A DNA stretch of 64,000 bases from Oncomelania hupensis. Its lineage: Eukaryota > Mollusca > Gastropoda > Littorinimorpha > Pomatiopsidae. Positions 1 through 10,006 of this stretch are shown here, in pieces. The stretch spans positions 80,927,463-80,991,462 of the forward strand of contig CM072513.1 in NCBI GenBank assembly GCA_036898135.1. Reading direction: 5' to 3'. The notes beneath the pieces are model-generated. The model did no database searches and was not told the origin of the DNA. It worked only from the letters and a program-made list of their open reading frames with translations. How positions within the stretch are numbered: the first letter of the stretch is position 1; every line of letters begins with the position of its first letter. Both the position numbers and the translations under genes were made by a program.

Positions 1-198
1 CTGCCGTAGCTCAGTGGCAGTACGTTTGGTTGGCACAGGACTTATCCAGGTTTGCCTCCGGTGATGGGCCATCTTAGCAGTGTGGCTGATCTGGTGTTCA
101 CTGTTGATTTAGGTCCCAATCCCCCCTCTTTGGTGGGAGGGTTGTCCCCTGTCTGCCTGCCGTATTGACAATCGTGGCTGTGGACGTTCAGCTTCTAT
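1..198 (+). mobile_element. SINE-1 copy a (tRNA-headed SINE, diverged)
   Basis: The sequence opens with a tRNA-like A-box (GTAGCTCAGTGGCAG), a weak B-box-like stretch, and then the body shared with the copies at 26532, 27403 and 52974 (GGTTCAGTGTTGATTTAGGTCCC-like core, CTGTCTGCC, and a GTGTAGACGTTAAAC-like end). It is the most diverged of the four copies and may continue left of the window. The pol III-type head plus common body is what defines a SINE; it is not a functional tRNA gene. Confidence 0.7.
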
Positions 199-411
199 GT
201 TCAGTCCTTCATGTGAACCGGCCATTTCTTTATGCTGTCGGGAACTCAGCCACTGAATGATCGTCAAAGAGTTGTAAGTCTAATCTGAACACTGAAGGAA
301 CTGAGAACACAGCGAAATTTGCCCTGTGAGCCCACGGGAGTCCTGTATCGGGATGTGAGCGGAGTGAGATGCTGACTGCTTACTAATAGTAATAATACAA
401 TGTTCTAGTTA

Positions 412-432
412 GCAGAGAGAGAGAGAGAGAGA

Positions 433-495
<63 letters not shown>

Positions 496-498
496 GGG
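412..498. repeat. (GA)n / (ACAG)n microsatellite
   Basis: A run of GA dinucleotides, then about nine ACAG units, then GA again. The rest of 199-850 contains no supported gene; it holds only this array and a short dispersed repeat at 545-612. Confidence 0.95.
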
Positions 499-544
499 AC
501 GCTATTCTGAGCGATACGGTCACTAGTGTGTGAGCCCACGGCAT

Positions 545-612
545 TACTGAAAGGAATCCACTTTGACCACGTCAACTCGATAGATCTGTTTAGCATTCAC
601 AGCGAGTGTGGC
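545..612. repeat. Short dispersed repeat R6
   Basis: A stretch with CACTTTGACCACG, GATCTGTTTAGCATTCACAG and GAGTG recurs at 15838-15885 with the same order of blocks (ACTTTGACCACG, AGATCCGTTTAACATTCACA, GAGT). A weaker relative is at 54160-54215. The family is not identified. Confidence 0.55.
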
Positions 613-849
613 CCCACTGAAAGAAATAAGCTTACAAAACAAAAACAAAAACTCTTTCGAATGTATAATTGTTAGTTGGTGTGCTTTTTTTTTTTAATAA
701 ATAAATTCTACGGGTTTGGTGTCTAACGGCTAACCAACATTCTTGAGCTAAAAATAGCCTCAACCAAAGCCGAAAAGAGACAGAACCCGTAAAATAAATT
801 GCTCGTAAGGTGTTTAGTTCTTAGGCTGATAACAATAATTGACCTTACC

Positions 850-1120
850 TTATTCCAGACACCGAAGGCGCACTCTTCAAACCCCGTGGTTCACTCACAA
901 ACAGGGTCAAAGGCCACACGCCTAAGGTATTGAGGTAACGTTAAAACAGGGGAAATAACTCCCTGTCAGAACCGCAATGGAAAAATAATCAAACATTAGC
1001 ATGAGGTGTGAGCAAGGAAAGCCCATTTTAGCATTGTTTAATGTAATAACAATGCGAATTTTAGGGTAAACACGGTTTCATCAAAGGTAAACAAAGTTTG
1101 GGATTGGGGCCTTTTTAACC
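850..1120 (+). repeat. Dispersed repeat R17 copy (unknown family)
   Basis: Blocks such as AACAGGGGAAATAACTCCC, GTGAGCAAGGAAAGCCCA and CAATGCGAATTTTAGG recur in the same order at 17385-17880, where the repeat is interrupted by another element. No coding potential was seen. 1121-1342 holds nothing else except a (CA)n run at about 1287-1334. Confidence 0.6.
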
Positions 1121-1342
1121 GAAACAGAAAGCCACTAAAAGCAGAGGTGGGGAAGAAAAAATCTTTCCCATCACCCCGGCTTCATCCTTTGGAAGATCGC
1201 ATCTAATTAGGATTTGTGTACCATATGCTCTCCTTAGTAACTCCAGGCCCCAATCACGTGACGTAACTACCTGCGCTCAGTGTTTTTACACACACACACA
1301 ACATGCCCACACACACACACACACAAATACACACACAACCGT

Positions 1343-1602
1343 GTAGAAACGCCGTTGTGATGACTTTTATGAAACTCTACATACGTTACTTTGACATTTT
1401 AACAAATTTGTCAATTTTTTAAAGCTATCCCTTGCCCTAACCGAAATTCTAACCCAAACCCTAATCCTAAACCTACCCCTAAGCCTAACACAGCCCTAAA
1501 CCTAAGGGAACATTGTTTTGACGTCAAAATAGCAGGGTCGTCAAAAGAACGTAGGTAGAGTATAAAGAGTGTGTACCAATAACGCGTTAACGGCGTTTCT
1601 AC
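1343..1602 (-). mobile_element. MITE-1 copy A (telomere-like core)
   Basis: Begins GTAGAAACGCCGTT and ends in the inverse CGGCGTTTCTAC. The interior has a CCCTAA-like degenerate run (about 1430-1505) and the palindrome TTTTGACGTCAAAA. Copies B (7106) and C (7465) are in the opposite orientation and share the subterminal block with TGATGACTTTTAT. Both flanks are (CA)n arrays. It has no coding capacity, so it is classed as a non-autonomous inverted-repeat element; the superfamily is not known. Confidence 0.75.
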
Positions 1603-1667
1603 AAACACACACACACACACACACATGCCCACCCCCACTCCTACCCCTACCACCACCCACCTCCACC

Positions 1668-1702
<35 letters not shown>
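1603..1702. repeat. (CA)n-rich microsatellite
   Basis: CA runs on either side of a CCCCACTCCTACCCC-like stretch. It directly abuts the right end of MITE-1 copy A. Confidence 0.9.
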
Positions 1703-1705
<3 letters not shown>

Positions 1706-1884
1706 GTCTCCCGAAAGCTGTATTATTTTCTTGGCATTCAAAGATGTCTGGCTGGATTGTGAACATGAATGATAAGTTTTATGAATGACGCGATCTGCAC
1801 GCTCATAAATATTAATGAGGATGGCTGTAAGTAACTTGAGTTTATTATTTTAGTACATGAATGATTTTGTACAGCTTATAAATA

Positions 1885-3496
1885 TACTACTCAAAATAAT
1901 TGAAGGGCCACTCTCATATTTCATTTAGTTTAATTATTTTTTGCTGCTATCAATAATATCGCTTATATTGCTTATTTCAAAACTTATCGTGTACAGTAAC
2001 ATTCAAGACAATCTTATTCTGACAAGTAATCACATGTGTGAGTTTTGAACTTTCTGCACTGAGTTTAAAAACAAACCCAATTTTTACACAAAAAAAGACC
2101 CTAATTTACTGTTGTCTTGCTAATAAAGCAAAATTTTCAACATTAAAAAGTGATTTGCACGCGAAAGGCTTGCATTTTGTGAGTTCAGTTCAACAATCGG
2201 CGCTTTTTTCTGGGTATAAATGGCAGCGCTTTTGCTGCTTTTCTAACCATGCTCCCCAAGGCGACGATTGACTGATGCGGATAGAGGAAGAGCTATTGCA
2301 TGGCTTCAGGAAGGTATGGGGGTGAGAGCAGGCGGCTGGGAGCGTCCCACTCCGTTGTCCAAAGGCTGCGGAAGCGCTTTAACAGCACTGGAAGCGTCCA
2401 AGAACCAAGAAGGTCCGGACGCCCCCTCGTTACCACTGCAAGACAAGACCATTTCATCATCCTGTCAGCTTTGAGGATGAGGTCCGCTACAGCAAACACC
2501 ATCAGAAGACAGCTTCACGCAGCCAGCAATGTTAACGTCAGCGACCAGACAATTCGCAACCGTCTACACGAGGCAAACCTGAGATCAAGACGACCAGCAG
2601 TACGGCCTTTGCTCACCCCAGCTCACCGTGCAGCGCGTTTGGCCTGGGCTCGGCGTCATTTGGTGTGGACTAGGCAACATTGGTCAAGGGTGCTCTTTAC
2701 AGACGAGTCTCGGTTCTCCTTGTCTTTCAACGACCGTCGAGTGAATGTTTGGAGGCGTCCACGGGAGCGTTTTGCTGATGCGACGGTGCGCGAGCATGAC
2801 CGCATTGGTGGTGGATCTGTCATGATGTGGGGTGGCTTCGCATTAAACTTCAGAACACCCCTGCTCCAAATTCATGGCAACTTAAACGGTATTGGCTACA
2901 GGGATGACGTCCTACAACCTAGGGTTCTCCCAGCTCTGCGGGCCATTGGGGAAGGTGCCATACTACAGGACGATAATGCCAGACCCCACCGAGCGCGTAT
3001 CGTCTATGACTTCCTGCAGCAACAACACGTCATAAGGATGGATTGGCCGGCTCGATCACCCGATTTGAACCCCATAGAACATCTGTGGGATGTCTTGGGT
3101 CGACAGCCACGGGCAAACCTCCCTCCAGGAGCTAATCTTGAAGTTCTGGCCCAAGTTCTCCAGCAAGAGTGGTTGGCCATCCCAGGAAACATCCTCCAAA
3201 ACCTGAAACGGTCCATGAGACAACGATACCAAGACTGCATTGATGCAAACGGTGGCCACACCCGATACTGACTCTATAGATTTTTGGTTTCTAAAGTTTT
3301 GATTTTGTAAATGAGGGGTATGTCCAGTTAAATTGAATTTACTCGAATTTTAAGCGACTGATGTCTCAAATCTTTTTTTGTTATTGATGCAGAAATGATT
3401 GCAATAAAATATGATGAACTAATACATTGAATTCGTGTTTCTGATTTAAAGAGAGACCCATATGTCCAAGTGGCCCTTGTATTATTTTGAGTAGTA
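1885..3496 (+). mobile_element. Tc1-type DNA transposon (DD34E), nearly complete
   Basis: Inverted ends TACTACTCAAAATAAT (1885 on) and its complement (to 3496) extend into AAGGGCCACT on both sides, about 27 bp of terminal inverted repeat. A TA lies outside each end (1883-1884 and 3497-3498), as expected of the IS630-Tc1-mariner superfamily, which duplicates TA on insertion. The 1612-bp length fits a full-length element carrying one transposase gene. Ends and gene are well preserved, suggesting a fairly recent insertion. Confidence 0.9.
2249..3271 (+). pseudogene. Tc1 transposase, frameshifted near the N-terminus
   Basis: The transposase would bind the element ends and catalyse cut-and-paste movement. 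The main open frame is 2300-3271 (323 codons). A helix-turn-helix region (SHSVVQRLRKRF) is followed by the catalytic core: D135 in FTDES, D225 in DDNARPH and E260 in NPIEHLW, with 34 residues between the last two, i.e. DD34E. The family's expected N-terminus (TDADRGRAIAWLQEGMGV) lies in another frame from about 2268, so a one-base indel near 2325 splits it. The first plausible ATG (2249) is out of frame with that segment again, implying a second indel near 2258. The C-terminal two thirds looks intact. As it stands the copy probably makes no active enzyme, but few lesions separate it from an active ancestor. Confidence 0.88.
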
Positions 3497-3605
3497 TATT
3501 TTTACGGTATTTGGGGAGGATGGGTGGGTGTGGAGTGTTCTGAATCACTGTATTGTATTATTGAAGTTCATGAATGACTGTACAGTTGATGACTATTTAT
3601 GAGGA

Positions 3606-3775
3606 AGTCTGCTAGCTCAGTGGAACATAAGCTGGTTTCCTATGCTGAAAGGGGGGCGACCGTACGCACGAGACTTTTCAGGACACCGAGGGTTTCCTTC
3701 GGGTGCTCCGGATTCTCCCTCCCTTCAATAATGATATAGGATGCAGTCAATTAAAACGTTCAACAATAAAAAAAC
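3606..3775 (+). mobile_element. SINE-7 copy (GGGTGCTCCGG family)
   Basis: A tRNA-like A-box (GCTAGCTCAGTGGAA) is followed by TTTTCAGGACACCGAGGG, GGTGCTCCGG and CTCCCTCCCTTCAATAATGA, then an A-rich end. A second copy lacking the head is at 39505-39625. The GGGTGCTCCGG-type motif is common in dispersed repeats of many metazoans. The B-box is not convincing, so a SINE is likely but not certain. Confidence 0.55.
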
Positions 3776-4952
3776 AAATGATTTCTATTCCGATTTCGGT
3801 CACGCTTTGAGTTCAACGGAATAAAGTAGTATCTTGTAGTTTGTTTAAAATTAATTATTATTAATTATGTCTGTGAGTCACTGTGGTGTGGTATTGAAAT
3901 TCATGATTGAGCGCAGCTAGTGCCTCCAAAATATTAATGTAGATCTAGTCTTGATTGTCATTTTTATTTTTTAAATTGTTGTTGTTGTTGGGTTTTTTTT
4001 GTGTGTTTTTTTTTTTTTGGGGGGGAGGGTTAGTAAATTTGGTGTTTTTTCTAGTCTAGCCGTTTACCCATGGTAAACGAATTATCTTTATCTTATCTTT
4101 ATTCATCCTGCCAAAAGACAAGCCATCTGGGAAAACTAAAAAGGAACAACATCGGAACAGTTTGTAGTCTTTCTTCACGAATTAGACTTGACAGACAGGG
4201 ATATTGATTTCGTGCGTACACTACTATTCACCATAGTTTGTTTTATTTAATTTTTTTTAAATTTTTAGACCTACTTTTAAATAGTCGGGGGGAGTCAGAA
4301 TGAGCCAAATGCCAATTCATCCGTCCATTGGACGCCGTATGTCAAGAACCGCTGAACGGATTTTGATAAAACTTTATATAAGCATTACCTAGATTAGTGG
4401 CCTGCCTTTCGTCCCATCCTATTCGCCGCGGTCGTAAAAGATGGGGTTATTTTTGGTGTAGGATGGTGGATTTTTACACAAACAGATGACGACACAACAC
4501 ACAACAAAATTAAAGGGTCGTGAAGGCGAAAATGCAGGTTACTAGCTCTAAAAAAATGATAGGCTTCATTTATTTTGAACACTTAATTAAAACAAAACGT
4601 CAGGAACTAATACACCGTCATGTACAATGGAACACAATAAACGTTTCTTCGATAATCGAATCACATTTCTAAAGTGCTAGTGTGCAACAAACATAATAAC
4701 AATCACATTTCTATAAATCTACATCATCTGTTCAAATATTTCTTCTCTATTCAGTCTCTATTCAATGTCAATGTCCGTTTCTTAACTATTCCTAACTCTA
4801 CTAACAGTTGTCACTACAACTACTCAGTGCTTTTTTCTACATGGCGGAATTTCAGGGAATGGTGCTCAGTCTTGCCATCCCTTAACTGTTAGTCCTATAA
4901 CCAATAGCGTCCTCTCAGTAGGATGGTCGACACTCCAGACCTCTGCGTCAGA
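3776..4952. other. Non-coding, AT-rich; two dispersed repeat fragments
   Basis: No gene is supported. A block at 4108-4240 (CTGCCAAAAGACAAGCC ... TATTGATTTCGTGCG) recurs at 6888-7012. A block at 4310-4450 (GGACGCCGTATGTCAAGAACC ... TTAGTGGCCTGCC) recurs at 7945-8060. Families are unknown. Confidence 0.6.
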
Positions 4953-5723
4953 TTATGGCGGACGGAAAAGGGTCGTTCGCTCAATGCAAGGACACGATAT
5001 AAAGCATCGTGTCTTTTGCCCAACTAAGGTAAAAGTATCGATACTTTCCGAAAGGATCTTGCTGTTTCGACGAGCAGTTTTAACGCGCGCTTCTGATTTT
5101 AGCCGAGAACTGTGACTGGAAGTCGTACCAAAATGGAATCGGAATTTTCACAGAGATCGAGAACGGCTGAGCAGGCAATGCTAATTATCGATGAGAGAAG
5201 GGCGGAGTTGGGAGGGCCTCTTTTACAAGGCCTTGCTAAACGTAAATGCCAACAAATCTAATTACGGTTTTATGTTCTTGCCTTTTTCCCCTATAAGGTT
5301 TTGTGTTCATGCCTTTTTATCCTGTAAGGTTTTGTGTTCGTGCCTTTTTCCCATGTAAGGTTTTGTGTTAATGCATTTTTCCGTTTCACGTTTTGCCACC
5401 ACCACTTCGGGATTGCTCGGAAGTGCGCGTTCAAACTGCTTGAACCTTATTTGGGCAAAAGCGTCGTGTCTTTGCATCGAGTGAATGACTGCTCGTTGAA
5501 ACTGCACGATCCTTTCGGAAAGTATCGATACTTTTACCTTATTTGGGTAAAAGACACGATGCTTTACATCGTGTCTTTGCATCAAGTGAACGACCCTTTC
5601 CCTCTGCCTCAATTAAAATGCTTGTTGAAACTGCTCGATGCGGAAGTATCGATACTTTCGGAAAGCCTGGATACTTTTACCTTATTTGGGCATCGAGTGA
5701 ATGAGCCTTTCCGTCCGCCATAA
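4953..5723. mobile_element. Foldback element FB-1 with ATCGAT-rich arms
   Basis: The 771-bp segment starts TTATGGCGGACGGAAA and ends in the exact inverse (TTTCCGTCCGCCATAA), flanked by the direct repeat CAGA (4949-4952 and 5724-5727). The arms are long, imperfect and internally repetitive: AAAGTATCGATACTTT and GACACGAT...ATCGTGTC occur several times in both orientations, so the whole can fold on itself. No transposase is encoded; open frames here are products of the inverted repeats. A related sequence is at 11079-11420. Confidence 0.75.
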
Positions 5724-6054
5724 CAGATATGGGATGGAGAGTAACGGTCAGTCAGATAACTGGAGTAGAGCCATTAGGCGCTAGTGTGAATAGGCAAATG
5801 GGACTCTGGAAGGGAGGGAGGGTGAGAGGGGGGAATTCCTACTGTTCTGGGATGTGTGATTCTGGAAGCGTCTTTAAAATAAGAAAGACCGTATCAGGGA
5901 ACTGGAGTAATGAAAAAGAAAACTGAACGATACAGGTCTACGTATAAATACCATTTTATTTTAAAATCTTAGGGTGTTCACAGGGGCTGTAAAATAAGAG
6001 TAGGCCAGTCAGCCTGATCTGATCACACATGTTTTCCTTTTGCTTCGTTAAGCT
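5724..6054. other. No feature seen
   Basis: Unique-looking sequence between two inverted-repeat elements. The short open frames are not convincing. Confidence 0.4.
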
Positions 6055-6664
6055 TAAGGCTAGGTCTGACGACTAACGTTTTGATTGCAATCATAGGGAA
6101 AATCATGACTTGAGTCACTGATTTCGTGAGACTATCACCGAGTCATCTAAGTCAAATCAGTTTGCAGCGTGATTTGCGATGATTTTCCACGTTTAGAACA
6201 TGCCCTAATTTCGACGAACTGATTGCGAGTCATTCAGCATGGGAACCAATGAAACGCGCTTCTTTGTTGACGTGATCTTGAGAAAAAGGCAAATAATTCT
6301 AAGACCGGCCCGATAGGAACGTTGACTGTGACAAATATCTGTGAAGTAATAAAGATGGTACAATCAGTTCAATGTTTATAGGCTATCGTCTTTTTCTCTG
6401 AACTTGACAAATGATATGCTACCGTGTAATGCAAACATTCTTCGTCGCAGCTTTTCACACATTTTGACTTTCGGAGCAGCAATGGTAACAACCCTTGTGC
6501 TTTTGTTTATGCGCAGTGACTGTGCGCATGTTTACCAAAATCAAACGTTCTAGTGTGACTTCTGACGACTCAAAGCGTCAATCTTCCCATTCAAATCAAG
6601 ACTCGAAAAATTCACTGTCATTGGGATTGCAATCAAAACGTTCGTCGTCAGGAATAGGCTTTAG
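6055..6664. mobile_element. MITE-2 (about 610 bp)
   Basis: The left end, TTAAGGCTAGGTCTGACGAC then TAACGTTTTGATTGCAATC, matches the inverse of the right end (GATTGCAATCAAAACGTTCG then TCGTCAGGAATAGGCTTTA) over about 40 bp. The interior repeats the motifs TTTGATTGCAATC and GACTTGAGTC. No coding capacity. It is probably a non-autonomous DNA transposon; target duplication and superfamily were not determined. Confidence 0.65.
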
Positions 6665-6699
6665 GATCAAGCCAATGGGTCACAACGCCACCTAGAAAG

Positions 6700-7012
6700 T
6701 TAACACTTTTGAAAATGCTTTATTTTCCGTCTATGTGTATAAGTGTCTGGAAATACATTTGATTGGCTTGACTTCTTGTTGGTTAGTAACACTGGCATTT
6801 TCTCTAGGCTCTGGCGCTATGAAGTGTGGCAAACGAAATATCATTGTTCATTCATTCCACAGTAGGCTTCAGGTGCTCTACCATTCTGCCAAACGACAAG
6901 CCTTCGGGGAAAACTAAAAACGAATATTTAGGAACAGATTGTATTCTTTCTTCTTGAAGACGTGACAGACAGAAATATTGATTTCGTGTGTTCATTATTC
7001 CCCACAGAAGTC
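6700..7012. repeat. Composite of two dispersed repeats
   Basis: 6705-6830 (GAAAATGCTTTATTTTCCG ... GGAAATACATTTGATTGGC) matches 9255-9375. 6888-7012 (GCCAAACGACAAGCCTTCGG ... TATTGATTTCGTGTG) matches 4108-4240. No gene is seen. Confidence 0.55.
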
Positions 7013-7041
7013 GGTTTGTGTTTTGTGTTTTGTGTTTTGTG

Positions 7042-7080
<39 letters not shown>

Positions 7081-7105
7081 TGCGTGTGTGCGCGTGTGTG
7101 GCTAG

Positions 7106-7395
7106 GTAGAAACGCCTTTATTCTGACATACACTTGAACCTCTACGTACTTGTACTTTCTTTTGACGGAACCCGTTATTTTGACGTCAAAACAGTGTTCC
7201 GTTAGGGTTAGGGCTGTGTTAGGCTTAGGGTTAGGTTAAGGGTTAAGGTTTGGGTTAGGATTTGGGTTAGGGTTAGAGTTAAGGTTAGGGTTAGAGTTAG
7301 AGTTAAGGTTAGGATTAGCTTCAAAAAATGGACTAATTTGTAAAAATGTCAACGTATGTAGAGCTTTATAAAAGTCATCACAACGGCGTTTCTAC
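7106..7395 (+). mobile_element. MITE-1 copy B
   Basis: Ends GTAGAAACGCC and GGCGTTTCTAC. The interior has TTATTTTGACGTCAAAA followed by about 120 bp of degenerate TTAGGG-like repeats (7200-7318). (GT)n lies on both sides (about 7047-7105 and 7398-7462). It is the opposite orientation to copy A and very similar to it. Confidence 0.8.
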
Positions 7396-7426
7396 ACGGT
7401 TGTGTGGGTGTGTGTGTGTGTGTGTG

Positions 7427-7461
<35 letters not shown>

Positions 7462-7464
7462 CAT

Positions 7465-7744
7465 GTAGAAACGACGTTCTGTTGACACACACATGAAACT
7501 CCACATGGTTTCTTCTGACTTTTTTTGAAGGCCGTACTATTTTGACGTCAAAATAGTTCTCCGTTGAGTTAGAACTGTTTTAGGATTAGGGTTAGGTTAA
7601 GGGTTAGGGTTGGGGTTTGGGTTTGGGTTAGGGTTGGGGATAGCTTCAAAAATTGGAAAATGTCAAAATAATGTGAAAGAAATGGAAAGTGTGCCAAAAT
7701 AATCCCTGTTTTTTTCACAACAGTCATCAGAACGTCGTTTTTAC
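7465..7744 (+). mobile_element. MITE-1 copy C
   Basis: Ends GTAGAAACGACGTT and AACGTCGTTTTTAC. The same TTTTGACGTCAAAA palindrome and TTAGGG-like core as copies A and B are present, but the right half is more diverged. Flanked left by (GT)n and right by a long (GT)n array. Confidence 0.75.
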
Positions 7745-7748
7745 AAAA

Positions 7749-7749
<1 letters not shown>

Positions 7750-7825
<76 letters not shown>

Positions 7826-7838
7826 TGTGTGTGTGTGT
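7750..7838. repeat. (GT)n microsatellite
   Basis: About 85 bp of almost pure GT directly after MITE-1 copy C. Confidence 0.97.
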
Positions 7839-7904
7839 CCAGACTTATTTGGAAATATTTTTCAACCGACGAGAACCAGAACAAGCTAAAAAAAAAAGTT
7901 AGTC

Positions 7905-8160
7905 TGTCGGTCGATCGGTAGGTCTTTTGTTATGTCTGTCTGCCGGTCCGTTAGACGCCATATTTTAAGAACCACCGAAAGGCTTTTGACCACACTTCAC
8001 AGGAACATTACCTATAGGTTAGTGGCCCGCCCCACGTGCATCCTATTTGCTCAACCGCAAAGGTCAAGGTCGCTGAAGTCATTTTGTGAGTAAACACGTT
8101 TCGCCCAATATCTTAACAACGGCAGAAGCCATTTTTTGTTTCTAATACGGGTACTTCAAA
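7905..8160. repeat. Dispersed repeat with AAGGTCAAGGTC motif
   Basis: Shares GACGCCATATTTTAAGAACC and TTAGTGGCCCGCC with 4310-4450, and AAGGTCAAGGTC with 9070-9085. No coding sequence is seen. Confidence 0.55.
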
Positions 8161-8236
8161 TCTTGGGACAACCTTCAGTGATAGCCCGACTGTCGGTCAA
8201 TCGGTCAATACGTTGCTCCGAATGTCACTTTTTCCT

Positions 8237-8570
8237 ACAAAACACCTATCCTATCCTATCCTATCCTATCCTTTCCCGTAAATCGAAAGTCGTTGAGGCA
8301 CCACAGATGATCATTTAACCAACCTACTCCATCTTTTTGTGTCCTCAACAACCCTCATGGCTTCGCTCATGGTCATGATAGAATTGCTCACAGTGGTAAA
8401 GAAACGGAAACTCCGATGGTATGGCCACGTCACCAGAGCGCATCAGGTCCGTGCAAAGACCATCCTGTAAGGCACGGTCCAAGGAGGCAGAAGGAGAGGG
8501 AGACAGAAAAAGAGGTGGGAGGACAACATTCGAGAATGGACAACAACTTCCAAACACACTTTTTACCTCG
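8237..8570 (-). mobile_element. RTE LINE 3' end with 5' inversion
   Basis: Reading the minus strand, 8375-8237 is the 3' end of the RTE family seen at 27131 and 54497: it encodes the last residues before the stop and ends in a (GGATA)n tail. The adjoining 8376-8570 is the immediately upstream part of the same element in the opposite orientation: on the plus strand it reads KKRKLRWYGHV ... GGRRRGRQKKRWEDNIREWT. Contiguous segments joined head to head are the known signature of 5' inversion during target-primed reverse transcription (twin priming). The inverted part has an internal stop, so it is a dead copy. Confidence 0.8.
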
Positions 8571-8623
8571 TCGGAAGAATAGGTAAGCCGAAATTCATCA
8601 CATTTACTTTGCGGTTACTTTAT

Positions 8624-8700
8624 CTACTTCAATTCAATTCAACTGAATTCAATTCAATTCAATACAACTTTATTTATCCACATAGGGCAGTTACAAGATT
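8624..8700 (-). repeat. Retroposon 3' tail (CAATT)n
   Basis: A TTCAATTCAATT array is followed by ACAACTTTATTTATCC. On the minus strand this reads GGATAAATAAAGTTGT and then a (GAATT)n tail, typical of a non-LTR retroposon 3' end. The parent family is not identified. 8701-9010 holds CA-rich, low-complexity sequence and no gene. Confidence 0.5.
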
Positions 8701-9049
8701 TAGAAGCAGCTTTTATTTATTTTAAAAAAAAAAAACACCAGTGAAATGTAAAACAAGGTATCACAACATTGTCACACGACTTCATAAACACGTGTCCTAC
8801 CATACAAACATAAACCAAACACACACAACACAATACAACACAACACAACACACACACACCACACACACACACACGTCATGAACACTCACCACCGACAGTT
8901 ACATAAAAAAAAACATGAAAGTAAGAAAATAAGGTAAATATTTCAATCAATCATCAAATCAATAATTTAAAAAATGTTGCTGCTTCAGGATCCGTCGCCC
9001 AACCGTGTGAGTGCCCTTGACCCATCTACTGCTACGTATTTTAGATCAT

Positions 9050-9400
9050 TCTTATTTGTACTTTCTCAAAGGTCAAGGTCATTGTGCTTCACCATTGTGT
9101 AAGCACGCTTTGCGCTGTATCTATAAATTGGGTGAGCCGATTTTCGTAATGTTTTTGCTTGCAGATTACATAGTTCAGATACCGGACTATCATTCCGAAT
9201 TCCGCGTTGGCCTTTCGCTTCCTTAGGAGAAATTTAAAAGCCCAAGCATAAAATCCAATAAAATTAACTCTTTAGAAAATGCTTATTTTTCGGCTAGACC
9301 TGTGTGTGAATATCTGGAAATATATTTCATTGGCTTGCCGTCTTGTTGATTTTGCCTTAAAATAGGCTAGACCATGGGTTTTGGGGAAATGCAATTGTAA
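9050..9400. repeat. Dispersed repeat fragments
   Basis: 9065-9200 carries AAGGTCAAGGTCATTG. 9255-9375 matches 6705-6830 (GAAAATGCTTATTTTTCGG ... GAAATATATTTCATTGGC). No gene is seen. Confidence 0.5.
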
Positions 9401-9432
9401 GAGAACGTGGTTTTGAGGTTGTAGATAAAAAG

Positions 9433-9435
9433 GGA

Positions 9436-9482
<47 letters not shown>
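9433..9482. repeat. (AG)n microsatellite and purine-rich tract
   Basis: An AG array followed to about 9630 by G/A-rich low-complexity sequence. Confidence 0.9.
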
Positions 9483-9485
<3 letters not shown>

Positions 9486-9879
9486 CGAAAGAGAGGGCGG
9501 TAAAAGAAAAGGAGAGGAAAGAGTGAGAGGCGGCGGTGGGGAGGGGGGGGTGAAAGGAGGGGGGAGATGGGAGGAGTCCGGGAGGTGAGGGGAAGAAGGG
9601 GGGTGGGTATTTGCAGATGGGCAGAGGAAGGGGCTAAAATAGCTATTCTTTGATTTCTTGTTCCACGTTCTTCTTCTGACAAGGTTCGTGGGTCGAATTC
9701 TCTCCCTTTATAGGTACAATATGCTTGAAAGCAACTGAGCCCTTTTTTTTCTTCTTTTTTCATATATAGGAAATAATGTATTTTCAGTCTTTGAATACCA
9801 TGTGCCGATTCTAAATCCCAAGAATTTCCTGCTGAAAGTTGATGTTGCTGTCAACCTTTCTTTCTTTCATTCTCCTCCT

Positions 9880-10006
9880 CCTCCTCCTCCTCCTCCTCTT
9901 CTTCTTCTTCTTCTTCTTCTTCTTCTTCTTCTTCTTCTTCTTCTTCTTTTTCTTCTTCTTCTTCTTCTTCTTCTTCTTCTTCTTCTTCTTCTTCTTCTTC
10001 TTCTTC
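9880..10006. repeat. (CTT)n microsatellite, left of FB-2
   Basis: CTC then CTT units in a long array. It ends exactly where the inverted-repeat element FB-2 starts. A shorter CTT array resumes right after FB-2 (10516-10541). Confidence 0.97.

Noticed and set aside
5307..5723. Open frames on both strands in 5.3-5.7 kb
   Set aside because: They lie within the inverted arms of FB-1 and repeat the same peptide phrases in both directions.
7200..7318. Interstitial telomere
   Set aside because: The TTAGGG-like run is inside a MITE present in three copies, so it is part of the element and not evidence of a chromosome end or fusion.
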